DNA of 64,000 nucleotides from Gammaproteobacteria bacterium. GTDB taxonomy: Bacteria; Pseudomonadota; Gammaproteobacteria; Steroidobacterales; Rariloculaceae. Where the stretch lies: NCBI GenBank assembly GCA_022826245.1, contig JAJDVG010000055.1:1-64000 (forward strand). The letters are read 5' to 3'. The notes below the pieces were generated by a model. The model was not told the DNA's origin. It worked only from the letters and a program-made list of their open reading frames with translations, and did not search any database. The position numbers were made by a program, and so were the translations under genes. Shown in pieces: positions 1 through 8,227 of the stretch (positions within the stretch are counted from its first letter, which is position 1; every line of letters begins with the position of its first letter).

Positions 1-31
1 CGCGCGCATCCCTGCGCGCGAGGGTCTCAAG
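1..31. repeat. Edge copy of a GC-rich dispersed repeat
   Basis: The first 31 bases match 27833-27863 with a single mismatch. Bases 32-58 look like a degenerate continuation of the same repeat family (compare 27864-27886). The copy is cut by the window edge, so its full extent is unknown. Confidence 0.7.
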
Positions 32-58
32 CAAGCGATGGTGCGACTCCCCTCGGCC

Positions 59-1084
59 TCAACCGTCGAGAATCGCCGAGAGCCGCGGATATACCCTGCG
101 GGCGTTGCCTTCGAAAATTTTGTAGCGATCGTCATCGTCAATCTTCGTGCAGGCATCGATGTAGCGCTTCGTGTCGTCGAAATGGTGCCCGGTCTCTGGA
201 TCGATACCGCGTACGGCGCCGACCATTTCGGACGCGAACAACACGTTTTCGACGGGGATCACGTCGAGCAGCAGATCGATGCCGGGCTGATGGTAGACGC
301 AGGTGTCGAAGAAGACGTTGTTCATGACGCTGTCGGCGAGCGGCGGGAGTTTCAGCATGTCGGCCAGTCCGCGAAAGCGGCCCCAGTGAAACGGGACTGC
401 GCCGCCGCCGTGCGGGATGATGAACTTGAGGTCCGGGAAGTCCTTGAAGACTTCGGAGGTCAAAAGCTGCATGAAAGCGATCGTGTCGGCGCTCAGGTAA
501 TAGGACCCGGTCGTCTGGAAGTACGGCGTGTTGCAGGCGCCGCTGACGTGGATCATCGCGGGCACTTCGAGTTCGCACATCTTCTCGTAGAACGGGTACC
601 AGTAACGGTCGCCGAGCGCGGGGCCGGTGAAATACCCGCCCGTGGGATCGGGGTTCAGGTTGCAGCCGATGAAGCCCAGTTCGTTGACGCAGCGCTCGAG
701 CTCCGCGATCGAGGTGTCGAGCGGCGCGCCCGGCGATTGCGGCAACTGGGCGACGCCGATGAAGTTGTCCGGAAAAAGTCGCGTCAGGCGGTAGATCAGG
801 TCGTTACAGTGCTCGGTCCAGGCGCGGCTCGTCGAGGCGTTGCCGATGTGGTGTCCCATCCCGCTCGCCCGGGGCGAGAAGATCGTAAGGTCCGAACCCC
901 GCTCCCGTTGCAGCTTCAGTTGCGCGCCCTCGACGCTTTCGCGCAGCTCGTCGTCGCTGATGTCGACAACGCCCTTCTCGGCCTCGTGATCCGGATCGAG
1001 CGCAAGCTCCGCCTTCTGGCGCTCGCGGTATTCGCCGAGCTGCGGCGGCTCGGTCGTGTAGTGCCCATGGCAATCGATGATCAT
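59..1084 (-). CDS. ligJ: 4-oxalomesaconate hydratase (LigJ-type amidohydrolase-fold protein)
   Basis: A 341-residue cytoplasmic protein of the amidohydrolase superfamily. It opens with MIIDCHGHYT (metal-binding HGH at residues 6-8), has an HVSGAC segment near residue 179, an IPHGGGAVP segment near 225, and FASEMVGAVRGIDPETG near 276, whose Glu is the LigJ-type catalytic position. LigJ hydrates 4-oxalomesaconate in the protocatechuate 4,5-cleavage pathway, which ends in pyruvate and oxaloacetate. I chose the ATG at 1084 over one 10 codons upstream because the family begins directly at MIIDCHGH. No other protocatechuate genes are visible; the gene sits at the window edge. Length and motifs fit LigJ well; a related hydratase or decarboxylase of the same family remains possible. 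Confidence 0.85.
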   Translation of the reverse strand: MIIDCHGHYTTEPPQLGEYRERQKAELALDPDHEAEKGVVDISDDELRESVEGAQLKLQRERGSDLTIFSPRASGMGHHIGNASTSRAWTEHCNDLIYRLTRLFPDNFIGVAQLPQSPGAPLDTSIAELERCVNELGFIGCNLNPDPTGGYFTGPALGDRYWYPFYEKMCELEVPAMIHVSGACNTPYFQTTGSYYLSADTIAFMQLLTSEVFKDFPDLKFIIPHGGGAVPFHWGRFRGLADMLKLPPLADSVMNNVFFDTCVYHQPGIDLLLDVIPVENVLFASEMVGAVRGIDPETGHHFDDTKRYIDACTKIDDDDRYKIFEGNARRVYPRLSAILDG

Positions 1085-1267
1085 CTTTTTTGTCCAGCCA
1101 TAAATTCCGTGCAATCAATATTTTAACGTTGCTTGCACTCGCGAATGAAACTGTCGCTTGTCGTGCCTTTTCTGCCCATTGATCGAGGGTCGCTGACGAC
1201 ACAAGCAACTCGAACATGAACAGCGTCGAGGTCCAACTCACGAGCCGTTAGCCATCAATCGGGTCGG

Positions 1268-1906
1268 CTAGCCGGCTCCCATTCCTTCAAGGCGGCGAAC
1301 CCAATTGTCGAAACGAGGACACTCGGACCGAATGACTTCCAAGGTTATTTCCTCCGCGATCAACGGACCATGAGCACGTTTGCGGTACGCGGAAATTTCA
1401 CCCTGGATGCGGTGACTGGGAGACGTGAGCTGATTGTCGTTGATATCTTCCGGCGACTCGAAACGCGACCGAATTTCGGCCAGCGCTCCGACAGCCCTCG
1501 GCACCACTTCGGGAAGCAATGCGAAGGCTTCCACGTTCGAGAACAGCAAGCCCTCGAATTCGTGAACCTGGACGTACGGTGCGACTCTCTCGTCCTGCCC
1601 ACCGATCCGGTCCTCTGCAGCGCCTTGGACCGCCAGTTCCAACTGCTCGACCGATCGGTCTCCCTTGTCCTTGAATCCGTAGAAGTCGACGAGCGACGTG
1701 ACGGCATCGAACGACGAGCGCAAGTAAGCCATTTCCGACGAAAGCCTGTTCACAGTGACGTTGCCGCCGCCGACACCGGGTCCGCGCGCACGCCCAATCA
1801 AAATGGGCTGAACCCAGACATCATGCGCCTGCAAATGCTTCGCCAGCACAAGCTTGATGAATTCTTCTTCCGTCTGACCTTCGACCGACACGGCGAGCCG
1901 GATCAC
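1268..1906 (-). CDS. DUF4276 family protein, partner of the adjacent AAA ATPase
   Basis: A 212-residue protein starting with a hydrophobic strand followed by VEGQTEEEF (residues 8-16). That acidic Glu-Gly-x-Thr-Glu signature is typical of DUF4276 and resembles the first acidic motif of TOPRIM-like nucleases. A second acidic patch, VHEFEGLLFS, lies mid-protein, also typical of DUF4276. Its start overlaps the stop of the upstream ATPase by 4 bases (ATGA at 1903-1906), so the pair is translationally coupled. By analogy with OLD-, PARIS- and AbiL-type pairs (AAA ATPase plus TOPRIM-like effector) it may be the effector of a defence module; that function is inference. A fragment of the same gene occurs at 5546-5596. 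Confidence 0.8.
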   Translation of the reverse strand: MIRLAVSVEGQTEEEFIKLVLAKHLQAHDVWVQPILIGRARGPGVGGGNVTVNRLSSEMAYLRSSFDAVTSLVDFYGFKDKGDRSVEQLELAVQGAAEDRIGGQDERVAPYVQVHEFEGLLFSNVEAFALLPEVVPRAVGALAEIRSRFESPEDINDNQLTSPSHRIQGEISAYRKRAHGPLIAEEITLEVIRSECPRFDNWVRRLEGMGAG

Positions 1907-3039
1907 GGACGCCCTCCGAGAAGATTCTTCTGCCAGAGCTCGCCCGGTGAGAAATTCTCATCCATCCAGCACCGATAATGCTCCGCGTCGAGATGGCGAA
2001 ATGCCGTTCGGCCGTCCGCAGCTTCAAGCACCATGATTTCGTCGAGGCCGAACGCGTCCACCAGGAGCGGAGACTGCGTGGCGACGATGACCTGAACGTC
2101 ACGTGAGATCGCTTTGATCATGTCCCCGATCAGCGCAATCGCGGTTGGGTGGAGTCCGAGTTCGGGCTCATCCAGCAGAAGCACATCCGGCAGCATTTCC
2201 CTTGGGAGGTTCAGCAACGTGACAAGCGCGAAGAAACGTAGAGAACCGTCTGACGTAAGGTGCGCGCCGAACGTCTTTTCGGTCCCGGCGGCTTGCCACC
2301 TCAGTTGAACTTTTCCGTAGCTCGGCTCGATCTCGAACCGGTCGAACACCGGTAAAACACGAGCAATGTGACGACAGATCAATTCGAATCGCCGGCGATT
2401 CTCATGTTCCAGCCTGTACAGCACCGCTGCCAGGTTGCCGCCGTGGGAGCGCAGCTTGTCGTTGTCGTCCGCGTCCCAACGCGTCTTGAACCTGGAACTG
2501 TCCGAAGTATCGTGGAATTGGTAGACGGCGCAGTTACGAAGCAACTGCACGATCACCCTTGCGGTCTTCCGGTTGATGCCCGACTGTGGGGGGGATTGGG
2601 CAACTTCGACTATTTTCGCTTCCCGACTTCCGTTGCCGCCGACGTGCGTCCACGGCGCCTTGGAAGACCGGTCCTTGCTGCTGAAGCGGAACGCTTCCTC
2701 CGTAAACATGAGGCGGTCGGGATGCGCATACGCAAGAGTGAACCGGTAGTCGTTTCTTCCGGCCTGCGTTTCCAGACCGATTTCGGCCTGCATGGCCGGC
2801 GTCGTGCGGCTGCCGCCGTGTAGCTGATCGTCTCCGCCGCCATACCGCTCGACAAACTCGCCGAGGCTATGAGACCGGAGCATCCAGCTCAGCATCTCGA
2901 AGAACCGCATGAAGTTGGATTTTCCGGACCCGTTTGCCCCGATCATGACGTTCGCCGAGCGGAAATCGGGCAATTCAACGTCGGCGAGAGACCGGAATCC
3001 GCGGATACGAACCGTCTTCAGTTTCGCCGCTTCGGGCAT
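1903..3039 (-). CDS. AAA family ATPase (AAA_21/RecF-like), sensor partner of DUF4276 protein
   Basis: A 378-residue ATPase of the ABC/SMC-like AAA_21 type. The start KLKTVRIRGFRSLADVEL is the usual beta strand before the P-loop, Walker A is GANGSGKS at residues 34-41, and Walker B is LLLDEPELGLHP with Asp290-Glu291. It is followed by a VIVATQSP switch segment and a LVDAF tail, as in OLD/RloA-like proteins. There is no signal peptide. It overlaps the downstream DUF4276 gene by 4 bases. Such ATPases usually hold or trigger a toxic partner in phage defence; the role here is inferred from family and context. The first codons and about 165 bases of upstream DNA are duplicated at 5598-5779. Confidence 0.88.
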   Translation of the reverse strand: MPEAAKLKTVRIRGFRSLADVELPDFRSANVMIGANGSGKSNFMRFFEMLSWMLRSHSLGEFVERYGGGDDQLHGGSRTTPAMQAEIGLETQAGRNDYRFTLAYAHPDRLMFTEEAFRFSSKDRSSKAPWTHVGGNGSREAKIVEVAQSPPQSGINRKTARVIVQLLRNCAVYQFHDTSDSSRFKTRWDADDNDKLRSHGGNLAAVLYRLEHENRRRFELICRHIARVLPVFDRFEIEPSYGKVQLRWQAAGTEKTFGAHLTSDGSLRFFALVTLLNLPREMLPDVLLLDEPELGLHPTAIALIGDMIKAISRDVQVIVATQSPLLVDAFGLDEIMVLEAADGRTAFRHLDAEHYRCWMDENFSPGELWQKNLLGGRP

Positions 3040-3205
3040 CGAACATGGCTCCGGGTTTCTGAAGAAAGAGCGTGCATAGTGTCGATGGCGGCAGAGACGT
3101 TGGCAAGCTCGATCGGAGGTTCCCTTCGGGATCTATCCGCGTTTGCGCGGTCGTCGGCGAATGAGGACATTTCCCAGCATCCCCCGTACCGCTTCGCCAT
3201 CTCGT
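3025..3205. repeat. Direct repeat, copy A: start and upstream region of the AAA ATPase gene
   Basis: This 181-base stretch, covering the first codons and upstream region of the minus-strand ATPase gene, recurs in the same orientation at 5598-5779 with scattered substitutions and one single-base indel. It holds no convincing gene. Because it lies directly upstream of the ATPase start it probably carries that operon's promoter and leader. Confidence 0.85.
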
Positions 3206-3269
3206 GTCGACAACGTCCCGAGCTTGCGGACAATCAGCTTGTCGTCAAGAGTAAATTCGTCCCCCGAAG

Positions 3270-3602
3270 GTGGATTTCGATTTCACGGACCTGGACCTGA
3301 CGAGGTTCGGCGGGGCGTCGATTCTGGCGCGGACGGCGCGGCGTTACGGGCTGTTCGAGCTGTTGGAGGAGGCCGTGTCGGTGCAGGTCCGGGACCGGGG
3401 AGCTTCGGACGCGGAGATGCTGTGGGCGATGATCGCGTCGCTGTGCCGGGGCCACGGGGCGCTGTCGGACCTGGACTCGCTGCGGTCGGACGGCGCGGCG
3501 CGTGTACTGCTGGGATTGCGGGAGGCGCCGGAGTCGCGCGGGGCGGGGGAACCAGGAGCAGGCTCCCAGCACGCGTTGACGCGCGCCTTGCGAAACCCGT
3601 AG
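3270..3602 (+). pseudogene. Truncated transposase N-terminus (IS1380-like)
   Basis: An open frame of 110 codons whose first 85 or so residues look like the N-terminal part of a DDE transposase of the IS1380/IS4 type: FTDLDLTRFGGASILA, then GLFELLEEAV, then MLWAMIASLCRGH and LSDLDSLRSDGAARVLLGL. After about residue 90 the sequence turns into unrelated low-complexity residues, and no DDE catalytic core follows, so the gene is broken. No terminal inverted repeats or target duplication could be identified. It marks past transposition next to the ATPase system. The family assignment is from pattern only. Confidence 0.55.
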
Positions 3603-3718
3603 ACTTTTGCTTTGACCTTGGAGGCAAGCTTTTTGCCGTAGGTAACGGAATAAAGGCGGCCCGACGGATGTGCCGCTGGTTCTTGCAGGACTAGCCAAAA
3701 TCCCTTCGCGCCGCCTAT

Positions 3719-4510
3719 CTACGTGGAGTCGTGGGGTCGCCGTTTCGGTGGCCCCACGTACTTCTGGGGCTCTGCAACCGACCTAAGGTACACACCGAAC
3801 ACTCGAAATTTCAGGTTCCGCCACGTTCGTTTTGAGAGCTTTTCGGGGTAGCCTGGCCGGTCGCGGGTTACCCGATGATTCGGGTCCAGCGTATCGATCA
3901 TTGCGTGCAGTACTACTCCGTACTGAAGCATCATCTGGCGTTGAAACGTGTGGTGGCTGCGCTCCAATACCCGTACTACTGGAGCGATCCATCGTCGCTC
4001 CTCGTCGCTACCCTCGTATTGCCTAACGAAATCGACGAACGCCATTACCTCCGTCGCACCATCACGCCGGACCAGGACGGATTCCGCGATCGCGCGTTGG
4101 GATAACCGATCCACGATTCGAACTCTGCGGGACTCCAAGCAGTCCATGAAGCTGGAAAATATCTGTCCACGGTCATCTTCGGTGATGGAAACCGAGAGTC
4201 CTTCACGTCGAAACCGCTCTACACAAGCCCAAAAGTTAGCCAACATGAAGAGAAGACCGCTGACGTCGTGATTGTCCAGCCGTGTACGGTGCCTGTCTCG
4301 CAGCGACCTGAAATCACTTCTCGCCAACGATCCCAGTTTTCCCGCCAGTTCGTCAGCAGCTTTCAGCACGGGATCAAGGTTCTCGTCAACGAATCGGCGT
4401 GCTGTAGTTCTACGGTCAAATCGCCCGCGCAACTCCTGGTAACCGATATCCAGCAACTTGACGACGAAGCCTCCGCCGACGGCGGCCCCCAAGAGGTCTA
4501 ACCAATTCAC
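3719..4510 (-). CDS. Hypothetical protein, 263 aa, N-terminal membrane segment
   Basis: I do not recognise this protein. It begins with a short hydrophobic stretch (LLGAAVGGGFVVKLLDIGYQ, residues 5-24), consistent with one membrane anchor. A mostly helical soluble region rich in Arg and Asp follows, with LLFMLANFWACVERFRREGL in the middle. The C-terminus is basic. The start is a GTG at 4510 with no strong ribosome binding site. It lies between the broken transposase and a lipoprotein gene on the same strand. Its place beside an ATPase/DUF4276 pair in accessory DNA makes a cargo or defence-related role conceivable, but nothing in the sequence proves it. Confidence 0.6.
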   Translation of the reverse strand: MNWLDLLGAAVGGGFVVKLLDIGYQELRGRFDRRTTARRFVDENLDPVLKAADELAGKLGSLARSDFRSLRDRHRTRLDNHDVSGLLFMLANFWACVERFRREGLSVSITEDDRGQIFSSFMDCLESRRVRIVDRLSQRAIAESVLVRRDGATEVMAFVDFVRQYEGSDEERRWIAPVVRVLERSHHTFQRQMMLQYGVVLHAMIDTLDPNHRVTRDRPGYPEKLSKRTWRNLKFRVFGVYLRSVAEPQKYVGPPKRRPHDST

Positions 4511-4528
4511 GGTACTTGAGCTTGTGTG

Positions 4529-5482
4529 CTAGTCGAACGTGAAATCGCTGAACTGCGAGGAGCCTTCGTCCGTCCGGATGACGACGTTGTTCGGGTTCTC
4601 CGAGCAGTGCCAGTAGGTGACCCTGAGCCTGCGATCAGGATTCGGCACCTGGCGGTAGGTCTGCCGCACGTACCAGGGCTCGAGCAGTGCGACGGGATCG
4701 TACGCCCAAGCATCGGCGAGAATCGTCTCGTCATCGACCTTGTTCCAGACTTCCACGACCTCGATCTGATCCGAATGGCGCGGATCGTTGCGGTGAAAGA
4801 TGTTCTCGCGAAGCTGGCTCGTGTGAACCACGAGCGTGTGGCCGGTCCAGAAACCGATCGAGTCACCGTACCACAGGGGATACGCGTCCTCCTCCGGCGT
4901 ATGGTCGCGGCCATCGGTGTAGATGCGCCGCATGTTGTTGACGGTTTCCGATGTCATCCAGGTCTGCTGCGGCGTAACGATGAGTTCCCGGAGAAACGGG
5001 ATCGCGAGCCAGCGCGGAAAACCCGGCGGGCTGCAATCGCTGATGGGGTCGTACTCGATACCCTGCGCCGAGAGTGCCCGCCGCTGTTCGAGTTCGGCAA
5101 GCGTCTCGGGTGTCAGGCGAGCGGTCGTGAGCTCGGAGAACTCCTGTTCGGGGTCGTAGAGCGGCCGACCGACGCGGGTCCACAGCCCCGACCAGTCGGG
5201 CATGTCGCCGGGCGCAAGCGGCGTACCGCCGTCAGCCCTGTCGAGCAGCGTCTGGTAAAGCGCCCATGCCGAGTCATGTTCGAGCCCGAGTGCGACCCGG
5301 CCGTCCCGGTCGGCCGGGACGAGCGGCGCGCCGACCGCGGGCTCGGTCACCGGCGGCGAAGCTGAAGGGGCCGTCTGTTCCTCGCGTACGTCGCTCGGCA
5401 CCGCGTCGTCCGGTGTACAGCCGATGTGCAGCGAAGCACCGAGCGCAACCGCGAGAACGAACTTCATTCTGCATCCGGTCAT
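4529..5482 (-). CDS. Secreted lipoprotein of unknown family (shared by five genes in this window)
   Basis: A 317-residue protein with a lipoprotein signal (VLAVALGASLHIGC; lipidated Cys at about residue 22). The mature part holds DWSGLWTRVGRPL, then IYTDGRDHTPEEDAYPLWYG, then a core GFWTGHTLVVHTSQL and a closing WYVRQTYR segment. The same order, DGRP-type loop, then aromatic-Gly-x-Trp-x-Gly-x-x-Leu-x-Val-x-Thr, then a Thr-Glu-rich strand and a Pro-Trp segment, recurs in the genes at 12498, 14825, 15607 and 19182. Function unknown; the company of PQQ, TonB and DUF6152 genes suggests a periplasmic role in catabolism. I prefer the ATG at 5482 because AGGAG lies upstream; an ATG at 5467 is also possible. 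Confidence 0.8.
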   Translation of the reverse strand: MTGCRMKFVLAVALGASLHIGCTPDDAVPSDVREEQTAPSASPPVTEPAVGAPLVPADRDGRVALGLEHDSAWALYQTLLDRADGGTPLAPGDMPDWSGLWTRVGRPLYDPEQEFSELTTARLTPETLAELEQRRALSAQGIEYDPISDCSPPGFPRWLAIPFLRELIVTPQQTWMTSETVNNMRRIYTDGRDHTPEEDAYPLWYGDSIGFWTGHTLVVHTSQLRENIFHRNDPRHSDQIEVVEVWNKVDDETILADAWAYDPVALLEPWYVRQTYRQVPNPDRRLRVTYWHCSENPNNVVIRTDEGSSQFSDFTFD

Positions 5483-5545
5483 GGTGGTCTTGACTCCTGC
5501 CTGCCGCGCGCATCATAGCAGTGACGCGGCGTTTCCAAGTTCGGG

Positions 5546-5779
5546 CCGGAGATTCGAAACGCGACCGAATCTCGACCAGCGCTCCGACAGCCCTCGCCGC
5601 CGCTTCGGGCATCGAACATGGCTTCGGGTTTCTGAAGAAAGAGCGTGCATAGTGTCGATGGCGGCAGAGACGTTGGCAAGCTCGATCGGCGGTTCCCCCG
5701 CAGAATCGATCCGCGTATGCCGGGTCTTCAGCAAATGAGGACATCCCCCGGCATCGCCCCTACAGCTTCGCCATCTCGT
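5546..5779 (-). pseudogene. Decayed, internally deleted second copy of the DUF4276/AAA ATPase operon
   Basis: Bases 5546-5596 match an internal part of the DUF4276 gene (1450-1500) at about 90 percent. Without a break, 5598-5779 matches the first codons and upstream region of the ATPase gene (3025-3205). The two parts meet at a shared CTTCGGG present at both parental sites (around 1507 and 3030), so roughly 1.5 kb is missing, as expected for a microhomology deletion. The former ATPase start codon corresponds to 5610-5612. No functional product can be made. The relic fills most of the gap before the PQQ dehydrogenase gene and may supply part of its upstream region. Confidence 0.8.
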
Positions 5780-5821
5780 AATGCTGATAGTATCGGCGCA
5801 ATCACGAACGGAGCTCGCCCG

Positions 5822-7564
5822 ATGACACGATTCAACGCCCTGATCGCCGGCATGGCCGGCATGGTTGCCTGCCTTCCCGCTCTCGCCCAGGACTCGAATT
5901 TCGTGCCGGTCACCGATGCGATGCTGCGGGACCCGGATCCCGCGGACTGGCTCATGTGGCGGCGAACGCTCGATAGCTGGGGCTACAGCCCGCTCGACGC
6001 GATCAATCGCGGCAACGTCAACGAACTGCAGCTCGTCTGGACGCGCCGTCTGGCCGACGGCGATCAGGAAGGCACGCCGCTCGTCTATCGCGGCGTCATG
6101 TATTTCCCGAATCCCGGCGACATCACCCAGGCCATCGACGCCGCCACGGGCGACCTGATCTGGGAATACAACCGCGGCATGCCCGACGATGTCGGCGAGT
6201 ACTTTCCGGCGCCCGCGACCAACCGGAACATCGCCATTCACGGCAACGTCATTCTCGACAACGGCGCCGACGGTTACGCCTACGCGATCGATGCCGCAAC
6301 GGGCGAACTCGCCTGGGAGAGCTTCATACTCGACTACCGGGCGGGCGCCAAGAACAGTTCAGGGCCGATCGTCGCGAACGGCAAGGTCATCTCCGGCAGA
6401 AGCTGCGAACCCGAGGGTGGACCCGATGCCTGCGTGATCACGGCGTTCGACGCTCGCACGGGCGAGGAACTGTGGCGCACCCGCACGATCCCGCGGCCCG
6501 GCGAGCCCGGCGACGAATCCTGGGGCGGCGTGCCCTACGAGGAGCGTTGGCACGTCGGCATGTGGATGGTGCCGAGCTACGACCCGGAACTCAATCTGAT
6601 CTATATCGGCACGTCCGTGACCTCGCCCGCGCCCAAGTTCATGCTCGGCGGCAACCAGGAACAGCACCTCTACCACAACTCGACGCTCGCCCTCGATGGC
6701 GACACGGGCGAGATCGTCTGGTACCTGCAGCACGTGGTCGATCACTGGGACCTCGACCATCCCTTCGAACGGCTACTCATTGACACCGAAGTCGCGCCGA
6801 ACCCCGACGAGGTCACCTGGATCAACCCGCTCGTCCGGCCGGGGGAGACCCGCAAGGTGCTCACGGGCATCCCTGGCAAGACGGGCATTGTCTATACGTT
6901 GGACCGGGAGACCGGCCAGTTCCTCTGGGCCAGGGAAACGACGCCGCAGAACGTCATCACGGACGTAAATGTGGAATCAGGCGCGGCGACGGTCGCTCCC
7001 GAAAAGCTCTTCACCGCCGCAGGCCAGGAACTGCTGATCTGCCCGAGCACGCGAGGCGGCAAGAACTATCCGGCCGGCACCTACAGCCCCCTCACGGGTC
7101 TCATGTACTTCCCGTTGCAACACACCTGCATGATGTCGACCTCGGCGGCGGAGGAACCGAGCCTCGACGATCTCTACGCGATCCGTAACCAGAACCTGAT
7201 AACCCCCGGTACCGAGAACGTCGGCACGATCGAAGCGGTCTCGGTCGCGACGGGCGAGACCGCCTGGAAATTCGAGCAACGCTCCGGCGTGCTGTCGCTG
7301 ATCTCCACGGGCGGCGGGCTGGTGTTCGGCGGCGACGTGAACGGGCGCTTCCGTGCTTACGACCACGACAACGGCGACATCCTCTGGGAGGTCAACCTCG
7401 GCTCGCCCGTGAACGGGTATCCCGCAACCTTCGAGGTCGACGGCAGGCAATACGTCGCCGTCAGCACGGGCGGCTCGGGGCTCGCGTTCGGCCTCGGCAG
7501 CCTCACGCCCGAACTGCGCACGGGGTTCGGCAACCAGCTTTACGTGTTTGCGTTGCCGGACTGA
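5822..7564 (+). CDS. PQQ-dependent dehydrogenase (quinoprotein beta-propeller), periplasmic
   Basis: A 580-residue protein with a signal peptide ending in LPALAQ. The rest is an eight-bladed quinoprotein propeller with repeated tryptophan-docking motifs such as DAATGDLIWEYNRG, DAATGELAWE and DTGEIVWYLQH. The active-site region contains HVVDHWDLDHPFER, resembling the Asp segment that activates PQQ. Length matches type I soluble alcohol dehydrogenases; there is no C-terminal cytochrome c domain, so an external cytochrome must accept electrons. The vicinal cysteine pair of methanol/ethanol dehydrogenases is not seen. The start at 5822 is chosen for the signal peptide and upstream CGGAG. Substrate unknown, probably an alcohol or aldehyde group. 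Confidence 0.92.
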   Translation: MTRFNALIAGMAGMVACLPALAQDSNFVPVTDAMLRDPDPADWLMWRRTLDSWGYSPLDAINRGNVNELQLVWTRRLADGDQEGTPLVYRGVMYFPNPGDITQAIDAATGDLIWEYNRGMPDDVGEYFPAPATNRNIAIHGNVILDNGADGYAYAIDAATGELAWESFILDYRAGAKNSSGPIVANGKVISGRSCEPEGGPDACVITAFDARTGEELWRTRTIPRPGEPGDESWGGVPYEERWHVGMWMVPSYDPELNLIYIGTSVTSPAPKFMLGGNQEQHLYHNSTLALDGDTGEIVWYLQHVVDHWDLDHPFERLLIDTEVAPNPDEVTWINPLVRPGETRKVLTGIPGKTGIVYTLDRETGQFLWARETTPQNVITDVNVESGAATVAPEKLFTAAGQELLICPSTRGGKNYPAGTYSPLTGLMYFPLQHTCMMSTSAAEEPSLDDLYAIRNQNLITPGTENVGTIEAVSVATGETAWKFEQRSGVLSLISTGGGLVFGGDVNGRFRAYDHDNGDILWEVNLGSPVNGYPATFEVDGRQYVAVSTGGSGLAFGLGSLTPELRTGFGNQLYVFALPD

Positions 7565-7710
7565 CGCCGGCCGGCCTGGCCGCCGGACCGACGCGTTTTC
7601 TTTGGCAATCGCCCACAAATGCGGCTTCCGTCGCGGCTGTTTCGCGCTAAGCTGACATCGCACTCAGGCACAGATATCGCCCACCCCCTGCGATTCGCGG
7701 AGACTCCCTC

Positions 7711-8109
7711 ATGGCCGACACGGCGTTTGATACACTTGGCGCTGCACGCAGGCTCAAGGCTGCGGGCATCGAGGCCGAACAGGCCGAAGCCATCGTGGAA
7801 ATCATGGGCGAATCCGTCAATCAACTGGTGACCGTGGAGCGCTTCGAGGCCGGCATCGCGGCCTTGCACGCCCGCATCGACACGGTCCATGACGGGTTAC
7901 AAGCCCGCATCGACACGGTCCATGACGGATTACAAGCCCGCATCGATGCCGTCCAAACCGAGCTGCTGGCCCGCATCGACGCCGTTCGCTCCGAACTGCG
8001 GGCCGAGATATTGCGTTCCCTCCTGATTGCGGTGGGCATCATGATTGCCGCCAATGCGCTGATGATTACGATCCTCGGGGTCGTCCTGACCCGAAGCGGC
8101 GCCGTGTAA
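7711..8109 (+). CDS. DUF1640-like coiled-coil protein with C-terminal membrane helix
   Basis: A 132-residue protein of the DUF1640/CCDC90-like architecture. The N-terminal part (LGAARRLKAAGIEAEQAEAI) is followed by a coiled coil built from 11-residue units of the type ARIDTVHDGLQ (about residues 53-95). The C-terminal hydrophobic helix LLIAVGIMIAANALMITILG is followed by a few residues. The first two 33-base units (7873-7905, 7906-7938) are almost identical in DNA, so the coil grew by recent tandem duplication. GGAG lies upstream of the ATG. A similar small protein is encoded at 11244-11540, on the other side of the TonB receptor. Role unknown; related proteins often accompany toxin-antitoxin or mobile DNA. 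Confidence 0.75.
   Translation: MADTAFDTLGAARRLKAAGIEAEQAEAIVEIMGESVNQLVTVERFEAGIAALHARIDTVHDGLQARIDTVHDGLQARIDAVQTELLARIDAVRSELRAEILRSLLIAVGIMIAANALMITILGVVLTRSGAV
7873..7971 (+). repeat. 33-base tandem coding repeat (three units)
   Basis: Three in-frame 33-base units at 7873-7905, 7906-7938 and 7939-7971 encode the 11-residue coiled-coil unit of the DUF1640-like protein. Units 1 and 2 differ at one base; unit 3 is diverged in its second half. A partial fourth unit follows at 7972. Confidence 0.85.
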
Positions 8110-8227
8110 ACACACCAGCGGCCAGCGCCGCGTGTTCCCGGCCAGGGGCGTCAACCCACAGGCCGCGTCAGAATCCGAATTGGCGTGAATTCCAACCGCC
8201 CATCCGGGCATTCCGCCACTCCTCGCC

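Noticed and set aside
3143..3694. 183-codon plus-strand open frame over the transposase fragment
   Set aside because: Most of it is a glycine- and arginine-rich shadow of the transposase frame; the final 30 residues could be an old transposase tail but cannot be supported.
5513..6241. 242-codon minus-strand open frame across the ATPase relic and the PQQ gene start
   Set aside because: It fuses relic DNA to antisense of the PQQ dehydrogenase; nothing suggests it is translated.
7565..7600. Terminator after the PQQ dehydrogenase gene
   Set aside because: GC-rich bases followed by TTTTCTTT look suggestive, but no stem of adequate length pairs cleanly.
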